NCBI GenBank assembly: GCA_032871835.1
Contig: CM065295.1
Coordinates: 22,454,501 to 22,518,500 of the forward strand
DNA from: Dipteronia dyeriana
Taxonomy: Eukaryota; Streptophyta; Magnoliopsida; Sapindales; Sapindaceae
Length of the DNA: 64,000 bases
Reading direction: 5' to 3'
The notes below the pieces were generated by a model. The model did no database searches, was not told the origin of the DNA, and was given only the letters and a program-made list of their open reading frames with translations. Made by a program: the position numbers and the translations under genes. Below, piece after piece: positions 1 through 12,121 of the stretch (positions within the stretch are counted from its first letter, which is position 1; every line of letters starts with the position of its first letter).

Positions 1-1020
1 ATTTTTGTTCTAACAATTTAGAAACGAAAATCAAATTCTGTGTAAATCCAGAAATATAAAATACATTGTCCAACAATATATAATTATTACAAAAATATAA
101 TCTAATTACGCTCACTGATTGTGCCGACACGACATCCCCTGACCATTCGGCCATACACATTGAGGAGGCTCCCTCCTCTAGCTGTTTCCTAAAACCAGTC
201 CATTGCAAGAAGAACAAACATGGTTAGTGGCCCCTGAATCAACTATCTAGGCTGAAGAATCATCTTCCACTAAACACGACCCAAGAACAAGTAAATCATA
301 TTTACCTTTCTTGGACTTCTTCTTGTTTTGGGCTTTCTTGGGTTTGGGCTTACCTTTTGCCTTCCCAGCAGACCTCTTCCTCCTTTTATTATTAAAGGAG
401 GAAGATGGCTTGGTAACATTTGCCTCATCGGTCTTACCATTGTTGTTCATAGTCAAGGACTCAAAGATAGCAAGCTCATTGATCAACTGTGTAAGACTGA
501 ACTTTAACTTGTTCATCCCATAATTTCCTTTAAACTAATCAAAACTTTGGAAGAGTTGTCAGTATGATGCTCACTTGAATGGGTTCGCCAATGACCTCTA
601 CTGCTATGTTGAAGTAAGACGTCATGCTCAGGACATGTTCCCTAACTAACTTACCTTCCTTCATGCGTGAGCATAGCGGAACGAACAGCTTCTTGTCGCT
701 TTTGCTCGGAGGGCTGCCCGAACATAGGTTGCAGTGACTCTATGATTTCGAATGCTGAAGTCATTGCTTCACGCTTTGTGACAAGTACGTCTATCATTGA
801 AGCCAACAGATATGTTCGGGTCTTCTCATCAGATGAGATCTATCGCTGGTATATCTCATGAACAGTTCGTGTGGTATTGGCAGCAAACGCTGGATGACAT
901 TCCTCCGTAAGCACAAACTTGAGGTCTTTAGTGACCAACATTTCATTAATGTTAAGTTTCCACCTATTGTAGTTATCACCAGGTTATTTGTCGTTTGCGA
1001 GAATTTGAAGTAATGCAGAA
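1..1020 (-). pseudogene. copia gag-protease fragment (copy 1)
   Basis: Read on the minus strand, 1020-600 gives a copia gag N-terminus (UBN2 type) containing NYNRWKLNINEMLVTKDLKF. After frame shifts, 516-247 gives a very basic stretch rich in KKRRK and KPKPKK that corresponds to the nucleocapsid end. It runs into the protease motif IVDSGATNHVC near 215, where the D-S-G holds the catalytic aspartate. The far end (90-1) is the protease-to-integrase linker, with LISV-KLLEQK as in other copia elements. In-frame stops and frame changes make it non-functional. No host function is implied: the basic 89-residue open frame is capsid/nucleocapsid sequence, not a nuclear protein. Confidence 0.8.
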
Positions 1021-2580
1021 GATATTATTGCTGAAATAAATAAAACATTTATTCAGTCATTTATTTAAAACAAGTGCGAGTGCTTTGGTATAAATTTAAA
1101 CATGATACATGAACATGTTTAACGAACTAGAACTACCCTAAAACTAGTTACTATACCACGACTATCTAACATACCACAAAGAGGTACCGTCTTAGGGTCG
1201 GTCAAGTCTTTGCATGTTGGATCGAGATATTCTCAATCAAATGATATTCTAGAATAACTCTTATTCCATATCATTCAACCATCGTCTATTCAGTCGGGTT
1301 TTTAATTAACAAACTTAATCAAAACCTTCGTGATTGTAACCCATCATTTCAGATCTCACAAGCTTTACTCAAAAATTACCGCCTTAGGGTCGGTCATTCC
1401 CGAAATACCCTAAGAAATCCTATCCGTTAGAAAGTCAACCTTAGTATTGATCTTTATGGAAACCCTCTTTATAAATGACGAAAGCAAAGCCATCACGAGG
1501 CCCCACTCAGATTTCACGGCATTGAACTAATGATGGAGACTACGGGATATATATGTCATATATCCATCTCCCACTCACTATTTTATAAATAAGATTTTCT
1601 ATTATCTGTTAATGCATCTAGACTCTACATGATCAAACGGCTAATTTTAATCAAGTTATCTAACACATTAACTAATTAGAATCAAATTCTAATCAACTAA
1701 TAAATTATTAATGATTTTTAACAATTAAAAATCCAATCTATTAGTGAATAATCTAAGCCTTTGTAAACTATTTGCTAAGTTCAGATTATTATGTTAGTGT
1801 TTACCAAATTTTAACTATTAAAACTCTAACACTTTATTTGGTACATTTATTATTAGGTTATCAATCATATTAATCTTAATTACAATAAATGACCCTATTA
1901 ATCTAACTTATTAAACTTTTTAATAACTAGATTAATATTAATGAGATTTATCAATTTTTTTAACCATTAAAAAACTAATCTTATTTTCATAGCCAATTAT
2001 GTATATTGTTCATTCTAATCACATTAAAAAAAATACATAAAATATCAGGCTATGATGCATGTATAACATATCAAATATATTTGTGTAGGCACATCTAATG
2101 TAAATAACATACGTATGCATGGCAATACTTTTATCTTCACATAATATAAAACATACATGAATTAACTGAGTATTGTGGATTACTTAACCTAAAAGATTGA
2201 AATCTAAAATTACAAAAAATACCCACAAGGCATTCATTGATCTTCTTGTAATTTTCGAGTCTTCCAGTCTCTTCAGGTCACTCCGATTCATCTCATGAAT
2301 CATTCTTCGCGATTTTTTCAGGTCTTCAATATAGATTACAATTTTTATTTTTTATTTTTTTTAGAATACAATAACAGTAAAAATAAAAATATAAAAAAAG
2401 TATATTATATAGCCTATAAACCCTAAATCCACAGTAACATATAATTAACGATTAAATATTTTTTTGTAAATTAAAAAATATATATACATATAAAAATATC
2501 ATACAGTCAATTTAAACAGTGCCTACACAATTATACATACAGGAGCATTGAAACAATTTCAAGTTCCGAAAAACAAATCA
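1021..2580 (-). other. copia untranslated leader, no gene seen
   Basis: About 1.56 kb lies between the PBS and the gag start. It is AT-rich and contains no convincing frame. A short motif, TTAGGGTCGGTCA, occurs twice on the plus strand (about 1191 and 1383). The position makes it the 5' untranslated leader of the element, and an intron in it is possible. This is inference from position only. Confidence 0.5.
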
Positions 2581-2593
2581 GGCTTTGATACCA
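2581..2593 (-). other. copia primer-binding site
   Basis: On the minus strand this reads TGGTATCAAAGCC, very close to the initiator-methionine tRNA PBS common in plant copia elements. It lies two bases inside the LTR end, which fixes the element's direction and the LTR boundary at 2596. Confidence 0.8.
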
Positions 2594-2595
2594 AT

Positions 2596-4663
2596 TGTTG
2601 AAACCCCGTTCACCAGTCACGCAATAAAAATAGATTTTTATTTTTTATATATATATATCGTAAACGATCTAGGACAAGTGAACTTGAGATCATAATTTTT
2701 TTCAGAACTTATACATATAATTATTACAATAATAAAATATACGTATATACAAGAAAATGTAATCAATATAAAGAAGAAGAAAAAAAATTCTTACCAACGT
2801 TTGGAGACTCATTCACTTTACGATATGCTCCAATCTGAATCACTCGATCTTCCTCGCTATCTCCTGGGACTGGTAACTGCGATTGGAGGCGTCACGGTCT
2901 CAGGAACTTGAATGGAGGATATAGAAAAAAGACTTGAAAAAACTCTTTCTTCGATATCAGTGCACAACACTTGTACACAAAATATGTTCTCTGTCCAACA
3001 CTTGCACTTTTCTCTCTTTTCAACACATGCACCGGTATATTTCTCTTCTTTTAATCAGTGTTGTGTGTCTCTCTTTTTGATACACACCGTTTCACACTTG
3101 TATCCCTCCTTTCTCAAAGAATGTTGCATGCGTCATTTGTGTGTTTGTTAAGAATAAATATATATATATATATTCCTCTTTTAATAACTCATGATATCTT
3201 TTTATTATAAAACTTGCACTTTTAAAAAATATTTTGGTTGGTTTTTAAAAAATATATATCATATATATATTTCCTCTTTTAAAAAATCTCATGATATATT
3301 TTTATTTAAAATAAAATCTTTATTTTATTTTTATTTAAAATAAAATCTTTATTTTATTTTTATTAAAAGATACCATCTATTTTGAATTTAAACTATTTAA
3401 ATTCAAAAATTAAATATTTAATTTAATAAAATAAAATAATCATATTATCTTATTTTATTCAAAAACAAATATCAACAAACATTTTTCATTTAGTGATTAA
3501 TAACATAATTAAATGATCTCATTATTTAATTTATTTAATCACCATTATTCATTAATTAAATAATCTCATTATTCAATTAATTTTTCGAATAGATATGTGT
3601 CACTTTCGTAACACAATTAATTGGGCAATCCAATTAATTAATCCTCACCCTTGTTACCTAAATCGATCGGGCTAGTAAGGGACCTAATGGATCCACAGTA
3701 TTTTGAGCTCCAATAATTCTCGGAATCATTAATTAAACTCTTTAATTAATATTTCTTGATTATTAACTCCGGTGTTATTCTAGTATAAACCCGAAGCTGC
3801 ACTCTCTCAACCGCAGACGCTTTTACACAGACCGATACAACTCGGTATCTATCGATACAGCTATTACACACGGTGTGATCTTCCACAGTAGTTCATAATT
3901 AGAGTTAGGTCATAATGTCCGTTATATCCCTCTAATTACATATATCCTTTAAGTACCGTTGATTTTCTAATGGACAATAAACCCTATTTCCTCACGGAAT
4001 TTGGAGAGCACTCATATTATCCAAGCCCCGAATCAACCATTAAGAAAACTACCATCTACTTCCCATAAGAATGAGTGGATTCCACTATTGTGTACAAACA
4101 TTCTCAGCCATAAGCCAAACCGTAATCCCAACATACGGAGCATATTGATCAGGAATTGCATCCGACCTCACCCATGGTATGTCAAAGACTACGATCTAAC
4201 TTGAATGAGTCGACAAGACACTCTGGATTAAGATCACCGATATATAGTTGTCATTAGTTGATATATATAAATCTCATCAGTAAACGGATCTTGGTAAGAG
4301 ATTCACATAGATCATGACCCAGTCCTATATGATCACATCATACAAGGTGCCTCCATTCTCATATTTCATATGAATGATTCTAGATAGAATCACCGTACAT
4401 TACGGAATTGACCGCAACTATAGAACCACAAATAAAATACCCAACTTTATTTGATATCTATGGACTCTTTAGATTGCATGTCTCTTACTGTATCCATCCG
4501 TATATGACACTCATATACATAGTTCGAGATTACATCCGACAATCCAGGATGTTAATATGCACAAGTTATAAAATAAACAACACAACAAGAATGAATTGAA
4601 CTTTTTATTTATTTATTTCATTAATCCATTTATAAATTACTTCTTTAAGGAATAAACCCCAAA
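2596..4663 (-). repeat. copia 5' LTR, about 2.07 kb (copy 1)
   Basis: The plus strand begins TGTTGAAACC beside the PBS and ends near AAACCCCAA, matching the second copy, which ends CCCCAACA at 62477. The last two bases differ here, so the right boundary is good to a few bases. The LTR is long for copia. It is AT-rich, with TA runs (2648-2660, 3155-3170) and an exact tandem duplication of about 29 bp (about 3299-3360). The small open frames inside it (2912-3151, 4001-4204, 4408-4599) have no family features and are treated as chance. Confidence 0.8.
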
Positions 4664-5770
4664 TATCTCTAACTTTGGACATCCTTTTTCGACTGTTACC
4701 CCCGGGGTATAGTCTACTAAAGATGGTATTGATTGGCCCATTACCTAAATCTCTCCTAGGACTCTTCTGATTTCTATCTCGCTCCTTCATCATAGTGTTC
4801 TTGCATCGGTCCTCCCCACTCCTAAGGATCATGTCCTTGAGGTGTCCTTCCTTATTTATCTTTTCGATATAGTCCCTCAGCTGATAACACTTTAAGGTTT
4901 CATGGTCGTTCTCTTGGTGAAACCTCCAGTACTTGATGGTGTCTCTTCTAGCAAAACTTGACTGCTTCAGGGGTTTCTTGTACAGATTCTTATCTTCTAT
5001 CACATTTAAGATCTCTTCTAGCCCCATGGCCAGTAGAGTATAGTTTGTGTATTGCCTCTTGAAGTGCCTACCACCTTTATCATCCTCCTTTTGTCCATTA
5101 TTACCTTTTCCTCCACTGCTCTCTTTGGGTTTTCGTCATTGTGCTTCTAGCTAATTTCGAGCAGACCCCCGTGTATAAGTTCTCCATCATGAGCTAGTTG
5201 TTCCTCATTTGCTATGACGTATCCACCGACATGATCTACCATGTTCGCGTACGTGGTCGGTCCCTTTTGCCTCAAGCTTAGGGTCAGATGGCTGTGTTGT
5301 AGACTATTGATGAACACCGACACTACTGCATCATCATTTGGATCTTACACTTCTGACACCTCTTGTGAGAATCTAGTCAAGTAATCTTTCAACTTCTAGT
5401 CTTTCCTTTGCTTCAAAGTAGACAAGGTTGATATGGACTTCCTTCGCTGGATGTTTCCTATGAACTGCCTGATAAATGCTTGCACTAACTCGTCAAAATT
5501 CCTAATGGAACCTGCGGACAACCCTCCAAACCATCTGGATCCCTGATCTCTCAACGTTTATGGGAACATGTGACACATGAGGGCGTTATCATAATCATAC
5601 TGCGTCATTGCACTCTGGTAACTCCTTACATGCTCTTGCGGGTCAGTATTGGCTTTGAACTGCTCTACATCCGGCATTCTAAATTCTCCAAAAATTAGCA
5701 TCACGTGTCGTGTCAACATTGCGAGGGGATGGGATTCTGTCTCTTTAAGTGTCCATAACGTCGCCTTTAG
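4664..5770 (-). pseudogene. gypsy gag fragment (G1)
   Basis: The minus strand around 5690-5400 reads as a retrotransposon gag core, with FGEFRMPD, then W-x-G-x-LSAGSI and F-x-x-L-x-x-x-F-x-x-x-F, the usual capsid signature (PF03732). Further on (5027-4680) is a shortened zinc-finger-like block (C-RFH then H-x-T-x-x-C) with YWRFH, and the gag-protease linker with NTIFSRLYPGGNSRKR. The frame breaks repeatedly (stops near 5350, 5390 and 5145), and the sequence switches to copia LTR at 4663, so the last residues of the open frame ending at 4605 are copia-derived. Capsid role in the parent element; dead here. Confidence 0.8.
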
Positions 5771-5812
5771 CTAGCTTCTTTCCTAATTAATAACGTAAAC
5801 TGAATACTATCG

Positions 5813-5841
5813 GAGGTTCGAGCCCTCCTTATAACATCAAT
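5813..5841 (-). other. PBS of G1 with extended tRNA T-arm match
   Basis: The plus strand just inside the LTR contains GGAGG-TTCGAGC-CCTCC, a perfect 5-bp stem and 7-base loop of tRNA T-arm type, followed by TTATAACATCA, resembling the 3' acceptor strand and CCA end. A normal PBS copies only about 18 nt of the tRNA 3' end; here the resemblance runs through the whole T-arm. I cannot name the tRNA. Confidence 0.6.
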
Positions 5842-6583
5842 TGTTAACGATGATTTCTAGACTAATCCCTTGTCACACAATTAAAATAAAGTAGCAACTA
5901 ACTGCAAACAAAAATAATGAGAAAGTAAATAATACGTAGAGTTTTACATGGTAAAACCCCAAAGTGGGGAAACATCCACGTTTGCCAACGGCAGCAACAA
6001 AAATTCAATATGTTGGAAAAAGATTACACACTCAATCTCTCTCTCGTGCTTTCGGTAATCAAAATGCGTTCACCCTTTTTATGGATATTTTTGGGGTCTA
6101 TTTATGCATGCATAGAACCCTAATTCTACATGTAAGGAAAGTCTTTGTCGTTTAATGAAATTCTAACTTCTTTGAGTCGTGCCTTCTTTCTTCCTTGTTT
6201 GGAGTTTATTTGTACTTTAATTGTCTTTAGATCTCTTTCCTAATATGGATTCTGATGTCTATAAGGAAGTATGTTTCCTTATCAAAATGCGCTTCCAGAA
6301 GCCTTGTTCAAGTCAAACTCTTTTTAACGTATTCGAGTCGTGATTCCATCAAACCTTAGTGTTGTCCATGTGTCACGCGTCCGATCGTCTATTTCCCCGA
6401 CCATCTTGACAACCCGATCATATTCACTCCCCAGATCATCTGCGTGGTTTAGGTCAGGGGGGACTGGTCGAGTTTTCTCCATCCTTCTTGAGTTGACTTA
6501 ATCTTATCGTCCCTTAGTGGCGTGGCACCCCTGACTCTGGTCTTTTGCTGACGTGTCACATCATCCAAAATTTACCAGTAACA
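5842..6583 (-). repeat. gypsy G1 5' LTR, 742 bp
   Basis: It starts TGTTAACGATG and ends CCAGTAACA, giving perfect 5-bp inverted ends TGTTA/TAACA. It directly follows the tRNA-like PBS, which supports the inner boundary. The partner LTR is not in the window. Confidence 0.75.
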
Positions 6584-7343
6584 AAAATAAAACTGATTTT
6601 TTTTTCATCTTAGAAAAAAAAAAGTTCAGCTAGAACTAAAAGACCTAATTAGAATTGCTTTCCAGTAAGAGAACTAAAAAGCAGGGTCGGCCCAAGGGGC
6701 CAGCAAACCTAGCCATTTGTAGGCTCCAGTTGGTCTAATCTACTTCTTCTTATTTTGCTTTAAATTAGGGGCCTCAGAACCCAATATATTTAAGTTTGAA
6801 AAGGCTCCAATCTCAAACATTTAAGATCTTTTATTTATTTATTTTCTTCCTTCACGTAAGGCCTAACTTACTAGTCAATTTAATAAAAGTAAACATAAAG
6901 GCCTAATTGAATTTTAAATTAGCATTTGTTCTAACATAGCAGAGTATCAAATTACCAGACATCGTTGTTAAATTAGTTAAGTTTGATATCGTCTAAGTAA
7001 AAATCGTCGTGCTCTCTCTCCGTCGATGGGCTGCCTTTGTAAATTTACACTTTAGAAAGCTAGAAGAGTATAAATTTAAACAATATTTTATTTTTATGTT
7101 ATTAGATACGATAAATCCTTTTGTTTTAATTGATGTAGATTACACAGTATTTGGTAAATGAATAATTATTTATCTAATTTTTTTATGTTAATGATAATGA
7201 CTTTTATATGGGGTCTCGATTTTTACTAATATAATCAAATGGATGGGGTCCCAAAATATCTAGAGACGATCATACTCAAAAGAATCTGCTATCATAGACG
7301 TTTGAGAAAGTTGACAATTAATAAAAGAAATGAATATTCCTAA
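6584..7343. other. intergenic, 3' flank of the receptor kinase gene
   Basis: AT-rich sequence with no coding frame I can support. A stretch at about 6684-6700 (GGGTCGGCCCAAGG) resembles the ends of old hAT or SINE-like repeats, but no matching second end was found. The kinase gene's 3' UTR and polyadenylation site must lie here or just upstream. Confidence 0.5.
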
Positions 7344-10300
7344 TTAGTTATAGCGGCGGTGAATAGAGCCTGATAATTCCATACATTCATCTGTAAATGG
7401 AGGTTTTGATGGTGTTGGCAATCTCATTTCCTTTTGTTTTAACATTTCAACTACATTCTTCATCGTTGGTCTCTGACTTGCTGATTCTTGTGTACACAAC
7501 AATCCCACCCAAACTACTCTTTCCATTTCTTCAACGTTCTCTTCACTCTTCTCCATGCTATTATCTAACATTTCTGACACTGTCTTTGCTAGGAAGTGCT
7601 TCCATGTCTACGAAGTCAAAACAGAATCTTTAACGTATACTCTTAAAACTTAGGATAACATAATCTGAAATGTTACGGAGAACTTACGTTGACAACTAGA
7701 GTCTCGGAAGAATCATCAGATGAAAATTTGTTGTTTTGCACACCGCTAACGATTTCTAGTACAAGAACTCCAAAACTATATACGTCTACTTTATCGGTTA
7801 ATTGTCCTTTTGTAATATATTCAGGAGCCATATAACCTCTACACAAGCCAAGAAAGTCAAAGAAATTGAAAAATAAGTGTCATATACATGTTCCATTTAA
7901 GAAGATTATCAAAGAAGGAATAATAATCAATGAAGTAAAAGTGTACTCACAGTGTACCAGCTATACTAGTGTTGATGATATTGGACTTGTCACTAGAACA
8001 AGATCTTGCCAGGCCAAAGTCTGCAATTTTAGGTCTGTGTTTCAGGTCTAATAAGATGTTACCGGCTTTGATGTCACAATGAATGATCCGAATTTGACGG
8101 TTATTGTGGAGGTATTCCAAACCTTCAGCTGTTCCCATGATAATTCTAAGCCTCGTTTTCCAATCTAGTTTCTTTTTCTCCTCCAGGTCTTTCTTCCATA
8201 TCAGTAGCAGAAAAACCATTACAAGATTGTTTTAGACACATGAAATACGAGAAATCGATGCATATATAATTAAAATGAGGTTGATCCACCAGATTGCTTA
8301 CCAAACAAGATGCGGTCAAGGCTTCTGTTTGCGAGGTATTCATAGACAAAGAAGCTGTCTGCATTGGTGAAGCAGCAACCAAGGAACCGAACCAAGTTCT
8401 TGTGTTGGGTTCTACTAATTATGTCCATTTCATTGCATATCTCCTTTATTTTGTTCTTTCTACTTAGAAATAATCGTTTTATTGCTATCTCTCTACCATC
8501 TTGGAGGGTTCCCTGCTCAAATAAATATATATACACTCTTACGAAGTTCCAAATTATAGAACAGATCGAATAAAGAACGTTCATCAGTTATTTGATTTGT
8601 GATCCAGATGGACCAGATACTATTTTCTCTTTCCTTTTCTGAACCTCAAAACTGTATCATTTTCATTATAGACTATTTCTGGACCTCGAATCAATAATCA
8701 ATCACCCTTTGAACAATTATATGTTCTTTTCTGGCTGAAAACAAAGATGAAGCTATAGAACATACCTTAAACACTTCTCCATACCCTCCGCGACCAAGCT
8801 TGTTAGCTTCACTGAAGGATTCAGTTGCTTTGTCTATTGTTGAGTACTTGAATTGCAAGAACTGTAGGGTTCCATGCAATGCTGATAAATCCACTTCCTC
8901 CCCTTCATTTCATACATCACACATGAAATCATAGGAAACATGCTGTAAATGATCAGTTTCTTTATAATATTACTAATGCTCAATCATGAGTTTCTGCTAT
9001 GCTGAAATCTAAATTCTAAAGAAGTTCAAATTTTGTGAAATTTGGTGGTTATCGGTTCCATCCTAATGCAGACTTTTGTCTTTAGCTGAACTACAGCAAA
9101 TAATATGCATTTCTTTAATTTGTTACATTCCTCGTTAATCAACAATCATAAGTTTTATATTTGTTCATATAAAATTCAGATTAGATATCGAACTCATCGT
9201 GGTACCATTATGAATTGTATTACTTGATTATTGCTTTTTCTAGTACAAAATCATTAGAGAATATGATTGTTTTATAATCTCAAGCAGTCCTAACTCCTAA
9301 ATGCATCCTTGAACACTTAAAGCAATCAATAAATAAATAAAATTTCTTGAGTACCTTTCTGCATGTTCCTGCGAAGCTTTCTTTTGTAACTAACTTTACC
9401 CAAATAGAACCCAACTCCAATTGCCAAAAAGCATACCGCAAGCCCATAAACAGCATATGAGAAGTACAATAATGCATGATAAGTACCTACATATATCAAA
9501 ATCAATAAAATCAAATTCTATCATCCACTAAGTCTCAATATAGAACATTATTTGAAGATTTTAGGATGCATACATTCAAGAATCAATTAACATTGTGAAT
9601 TTTGATGGAGAGAAAAAAAAAGAGAATTGAAAGATCCGAACCACGTGACACGGGCATACAACGAACCTGAGTTATCATTTTTACGGCTTCTGGAATTGGC
9701 AAATGCGTAATAAGAGTAACGCAAATAGCAGCCAGCATTGAGAGCACGACCCTCAATTGATGGTAAGCAAGATGAGGAAGAAGAAGCTGCATGAAGAAGG
9801 CAAGTAGCACAGCTTTGGTTGTCTAGGGTTTTCCAGCAAGTAGCAATTCCATAGGCTGACAACCCATTTGTGTTTTCTTGCTCTTCTGCGAACCCTCTAT
9901 TTCCTGGGGCTTTCTTAACCATTTTCATCGTCACTCTCTCTACCAACTCTTTGAACTCCTTTTCTGGTTCAATATCATTGCCGCATCTCTACTTTTTATC
10001 AATCCAACACAAAATCAAAGTGTAACAAAATGTTAATTTTTAATCTATCAAATAAATCATGAAAAAAAAAACAACCTAACTAAACTAAATTGACTCTATT
10101 TGCTTAAGGGTCGATCTCATGTGGAAATTAACCGCTTGACTCACAAGTAACAGATTATTCATCTAATAAACTTCTAATTATTTAAACACTTTTATATCAA
10201 GTCAAGCCTAATTTGCATAAACGTATCAACTCTTAGTAGAAGTGGCAATGCATCTCCATTTCATAATAGTGGTGAGGGTTTTAAGTTCCACCTCCCTTTC

Positions 10301-11085
10301 AGACTAGTTGTGAGAGTTTCAAGTCCTACCATAAGCATTTTACAGGTACGAGAGTAGATATCCGGATCCCATATCCCGACAGTCCTATTGTAATACTTCA
10401 AATAAAAAAGGTTAATTTACGTATACCAGAAGGCTCTAATTGCTCCATATAGATGGATAAATTGTTAAATTGACAGGATTTAGTATAAAATGAGAATTTT
10501 GCAATGAAACTATCTTCACATAGACTTAATAATTAATACCCTAGAAATCCCATGACTGAAATAATTAATCAAATAAGCTCTGATCAGATCCCACAAACAC
10601 AGTAATTATACGATGAATATCAAATGATCAAATGGGAAAATTACCTTACTATCAGCAGGTCCATTGACTTCTTTAAAGAAATTATAATTCTCAAACCTAG
10701 CAAAGCATCCATCAAGATAAACACGACCACCATTGGAGGGCAAACAATTCTGCAAGAGATGGTAGACCTGATAGAAGCAAGATTCACATTCTTGATTAGA
10801 GAGATCTTCCATGCACTGACTCAACATGAACACTTTATCAGGAGCCTCTCCAGATTCACTTATTGCAAACTTTGAATCACTGACCATTCCTCGTTTCATC
10901 TCATTCGACATACTTGACAAACGCTGCCCAACAATTTCTGGTCTTGTCGCGTTCACTTTCCCACAAGAACGTGACACCACGTCAGTTCTCGCGTCTGCAT
11001 GCCCTTCATGGATCCAAAACGACATCAAAATTATAACCAACGATACAAGATCACAAGCTGTTGCCATCTTTATCACAAAATCCAA
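7344..11085 (-). CDS. cysteine-rich receptor-like protein kinase (CRK), eight exons
   Basis: Exons: 11085-10645, 9988-9667, 9486-9355, 8902-8766, 8512-8302, 8188-7951, 7838-7688, 7607-7344. All join in phase at GT-AG sites to give 631 codons without a stop. Order: signal peptide (about 1-31); DUF26/Gnk2 domain 1 with C-x8-C-x2-C at C91, C100, C103; domain 2 with C198, C207, C210; a transmembrane helix (about 258-284) followed by a basic stop-transfer; then the Ser/Thr kinase. The kinase has [11 protein letters not shown], Lys356 in EIAIK, DFG at 471-473 and APE at 498-500. The catalytic loop reads HCDIK, so the usual Arg before Asp453 is Cys452 (non-RD). By wording it resembles the Arabidopsis CRK2/CRK42/CRK46 group. 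CRKs sit in the plasma membrane and act in stress, redox and immune signalling; ligand and substrate are unknown here. It is the only apparently intact gene in the window. Confidence 0.93.
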
Positions 11086-11630
11086 AGGGAGACAGAGAAT
11101 TAATTAACAGGGAAATATAATTTTTGTTTTTTATCCATAATTTTAGTGATAATTGAATTATTATTTCTTTTTCTTTTATTTGTTGCAAATGGGTTATATT
11201 TAGAGTAGGTTGTACTGGTGGTGTTAAATAAAGGGGTTGTTTGTAATTTAATGGAGGAAGTAGTTGCTAAACAAACACATGTAACTGGGAACACTACAAC
11301 TTAATTAAAAAGCTAACAGTGCATGTATGTACAATCAATTCCCTCAGCTTGTCTCCCCTTTCTGTTCTCTTTTCCATTTCCTGGAAATTTTTAGGTACTT
11401 TTAAAGTGAGCATAATATACCTGCATACATGATGATTTATAGAATGCTACAACAAAACTATCAACTAATGAAAATAACAAATGGGAAGTAGTATGTAACG
11501 GCATGCCCCTCACACACCTACACATGATGTTGTAGATTTGAGTCATGTTTTTCTTCCTAAATCTCAAATCATTTTTGTTGATTAAAATGAAAAACAAAAA
11601 AAAAGTACATGAGTAGTACTTCTCTATATA
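11086..11630. promoter_or_regulatory. 5' flank of the CRK gene
   Basis: About 545 bp separates the CRK start codon from the MITE at 11634. It is AT-rich and holds no convincing gene. The short open frames here have no family features. It must contain the CRK 5' UTR and core promoter (read on the minus strand), but I cannot fix the start site, and the MITE sits immediately upstream. Confidence 0.45.
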
Positions 11631-11633
11631 TAA

Positions 11634-12018
11634 GAGCATCTCCGATGCACATATGTATTTGGAAAAAATTAACTGTCATATATAATATATAGTTAAAAAG
11701 TTAGAAAAACTATTTCCAATACAATTATTTAACTTCAATATAGAGATAATGTGGCAAACAAAAAGTTAGAGAATATGGAGTTGAACATCTAATTATAAAA
11801 ACTCTCCTAGAAATGTTGACTATGATTTCTAACTCTTTCGACCAATAATATTAAAGCTCATTTAATTGTAAAATAAAAGAGAAGATAGAATGTCATAATT
11901 GTTTTATTATGATTGGTCATAAAATGGATGCATATTTAAAGTGAACCCATAAAGATTAGAAATGTTGATGTGACACTATTTAGAAATTCAAAAATATATA
12001 TTTATATTGGAGATGCTC
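11634..12018. mobile_element. Tourist-like (PIF/Harbinger) MITE, 385 bp
   Basis: Ends GAGCATCTCC and GGAGATGCTC are perfect 10-bp inverted repeats, and both sides are flanked by TAA (11631-11633 and 12019-12021), the 3-bp target duplication of the PIF/Harbinger group. The interior is AT-rich and non-coding. Elements with a GAGCATCTCC end are common in plant promoters. It lies about 550 bp upstream of the CRK start codon. Confidence 0.85.
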
Positions 12019-12121
12019 TAAGATGTTTGTTTTTATTTTTTTAACTTATATATATATATATATGGTGCCCCATTACCTATTGAGTACATTTTTGGTTCCC
12101 TTTTAGTGAACATTTAAAGAG

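Larger units (their letters stand above)
1..4663 (-). mobile_element. Ty1/copia retrotransposon, copy 1 (5' half)
   Basis: A minus-strand copia element, read from high to low coordinates: LTR (2596-4663), PBS, a long leader, gag and the start of protease. Integrase, reverse transcriptase and the 3' LTR lie outside the window to the left. The first 85 bases match 42121-42210 almost base for base, and the LTR matches 61147-62477, so a second copy of the same family lies in the window. The right end abuts the gag of another gypsy element (4664-6583), so copy 1 was inserted into that element. Confidence 0.85.
4664..6583 (-). mobile_element. truncated Ty3/gypsy element G1 (gag + 5' LTR)
   Basis: Minus-strand order is LTR (6583-5842), PBS, then gag down to 4664, where the copia LTR interrupts it. 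This family differs from gypsy A-D by LTR sequence and gag wording. The remainder of the element lies beyond the copia insertion, outside the window. Confidence 0.8.

Noticed and set aside
247..516. Basic 89-residue protein that looks like a nuclear or ribosomal protein
   Set aside because: It leads directly into the copia protease motif DSGATNHVC; it is the nucleocapsid end of copia gag.
2912..3151. Small open frames in the copia LTR (also 4001-4204, 4408-4599, 61884-62066)
   Set aside because: They lie in LTR sequence shared by both copia copies, have no domain features, and are not kept open between the copies.
5813..5841. Possible tRNA gene
   Set aside because: Only the T-arm and acceptor 3' strand are present, beside an LTR; there is no D-arm, anticodon arm or terminator. 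Interpreted as a PBS.
6684..7280. Old hAT or SINE-like repeat near GGGTCGGCCCAAGG
   Set aside because: No second end, target duplication or tail could be found.
7397..7633. Plus-strand frames inside the CRK gene (also 8364-8573, 10624-10875, 10826-11107)
   Set aside because: They are antisense shadows of CRK exons; the minus-strand exons join in phase with full kinase and DUF26 motifs.
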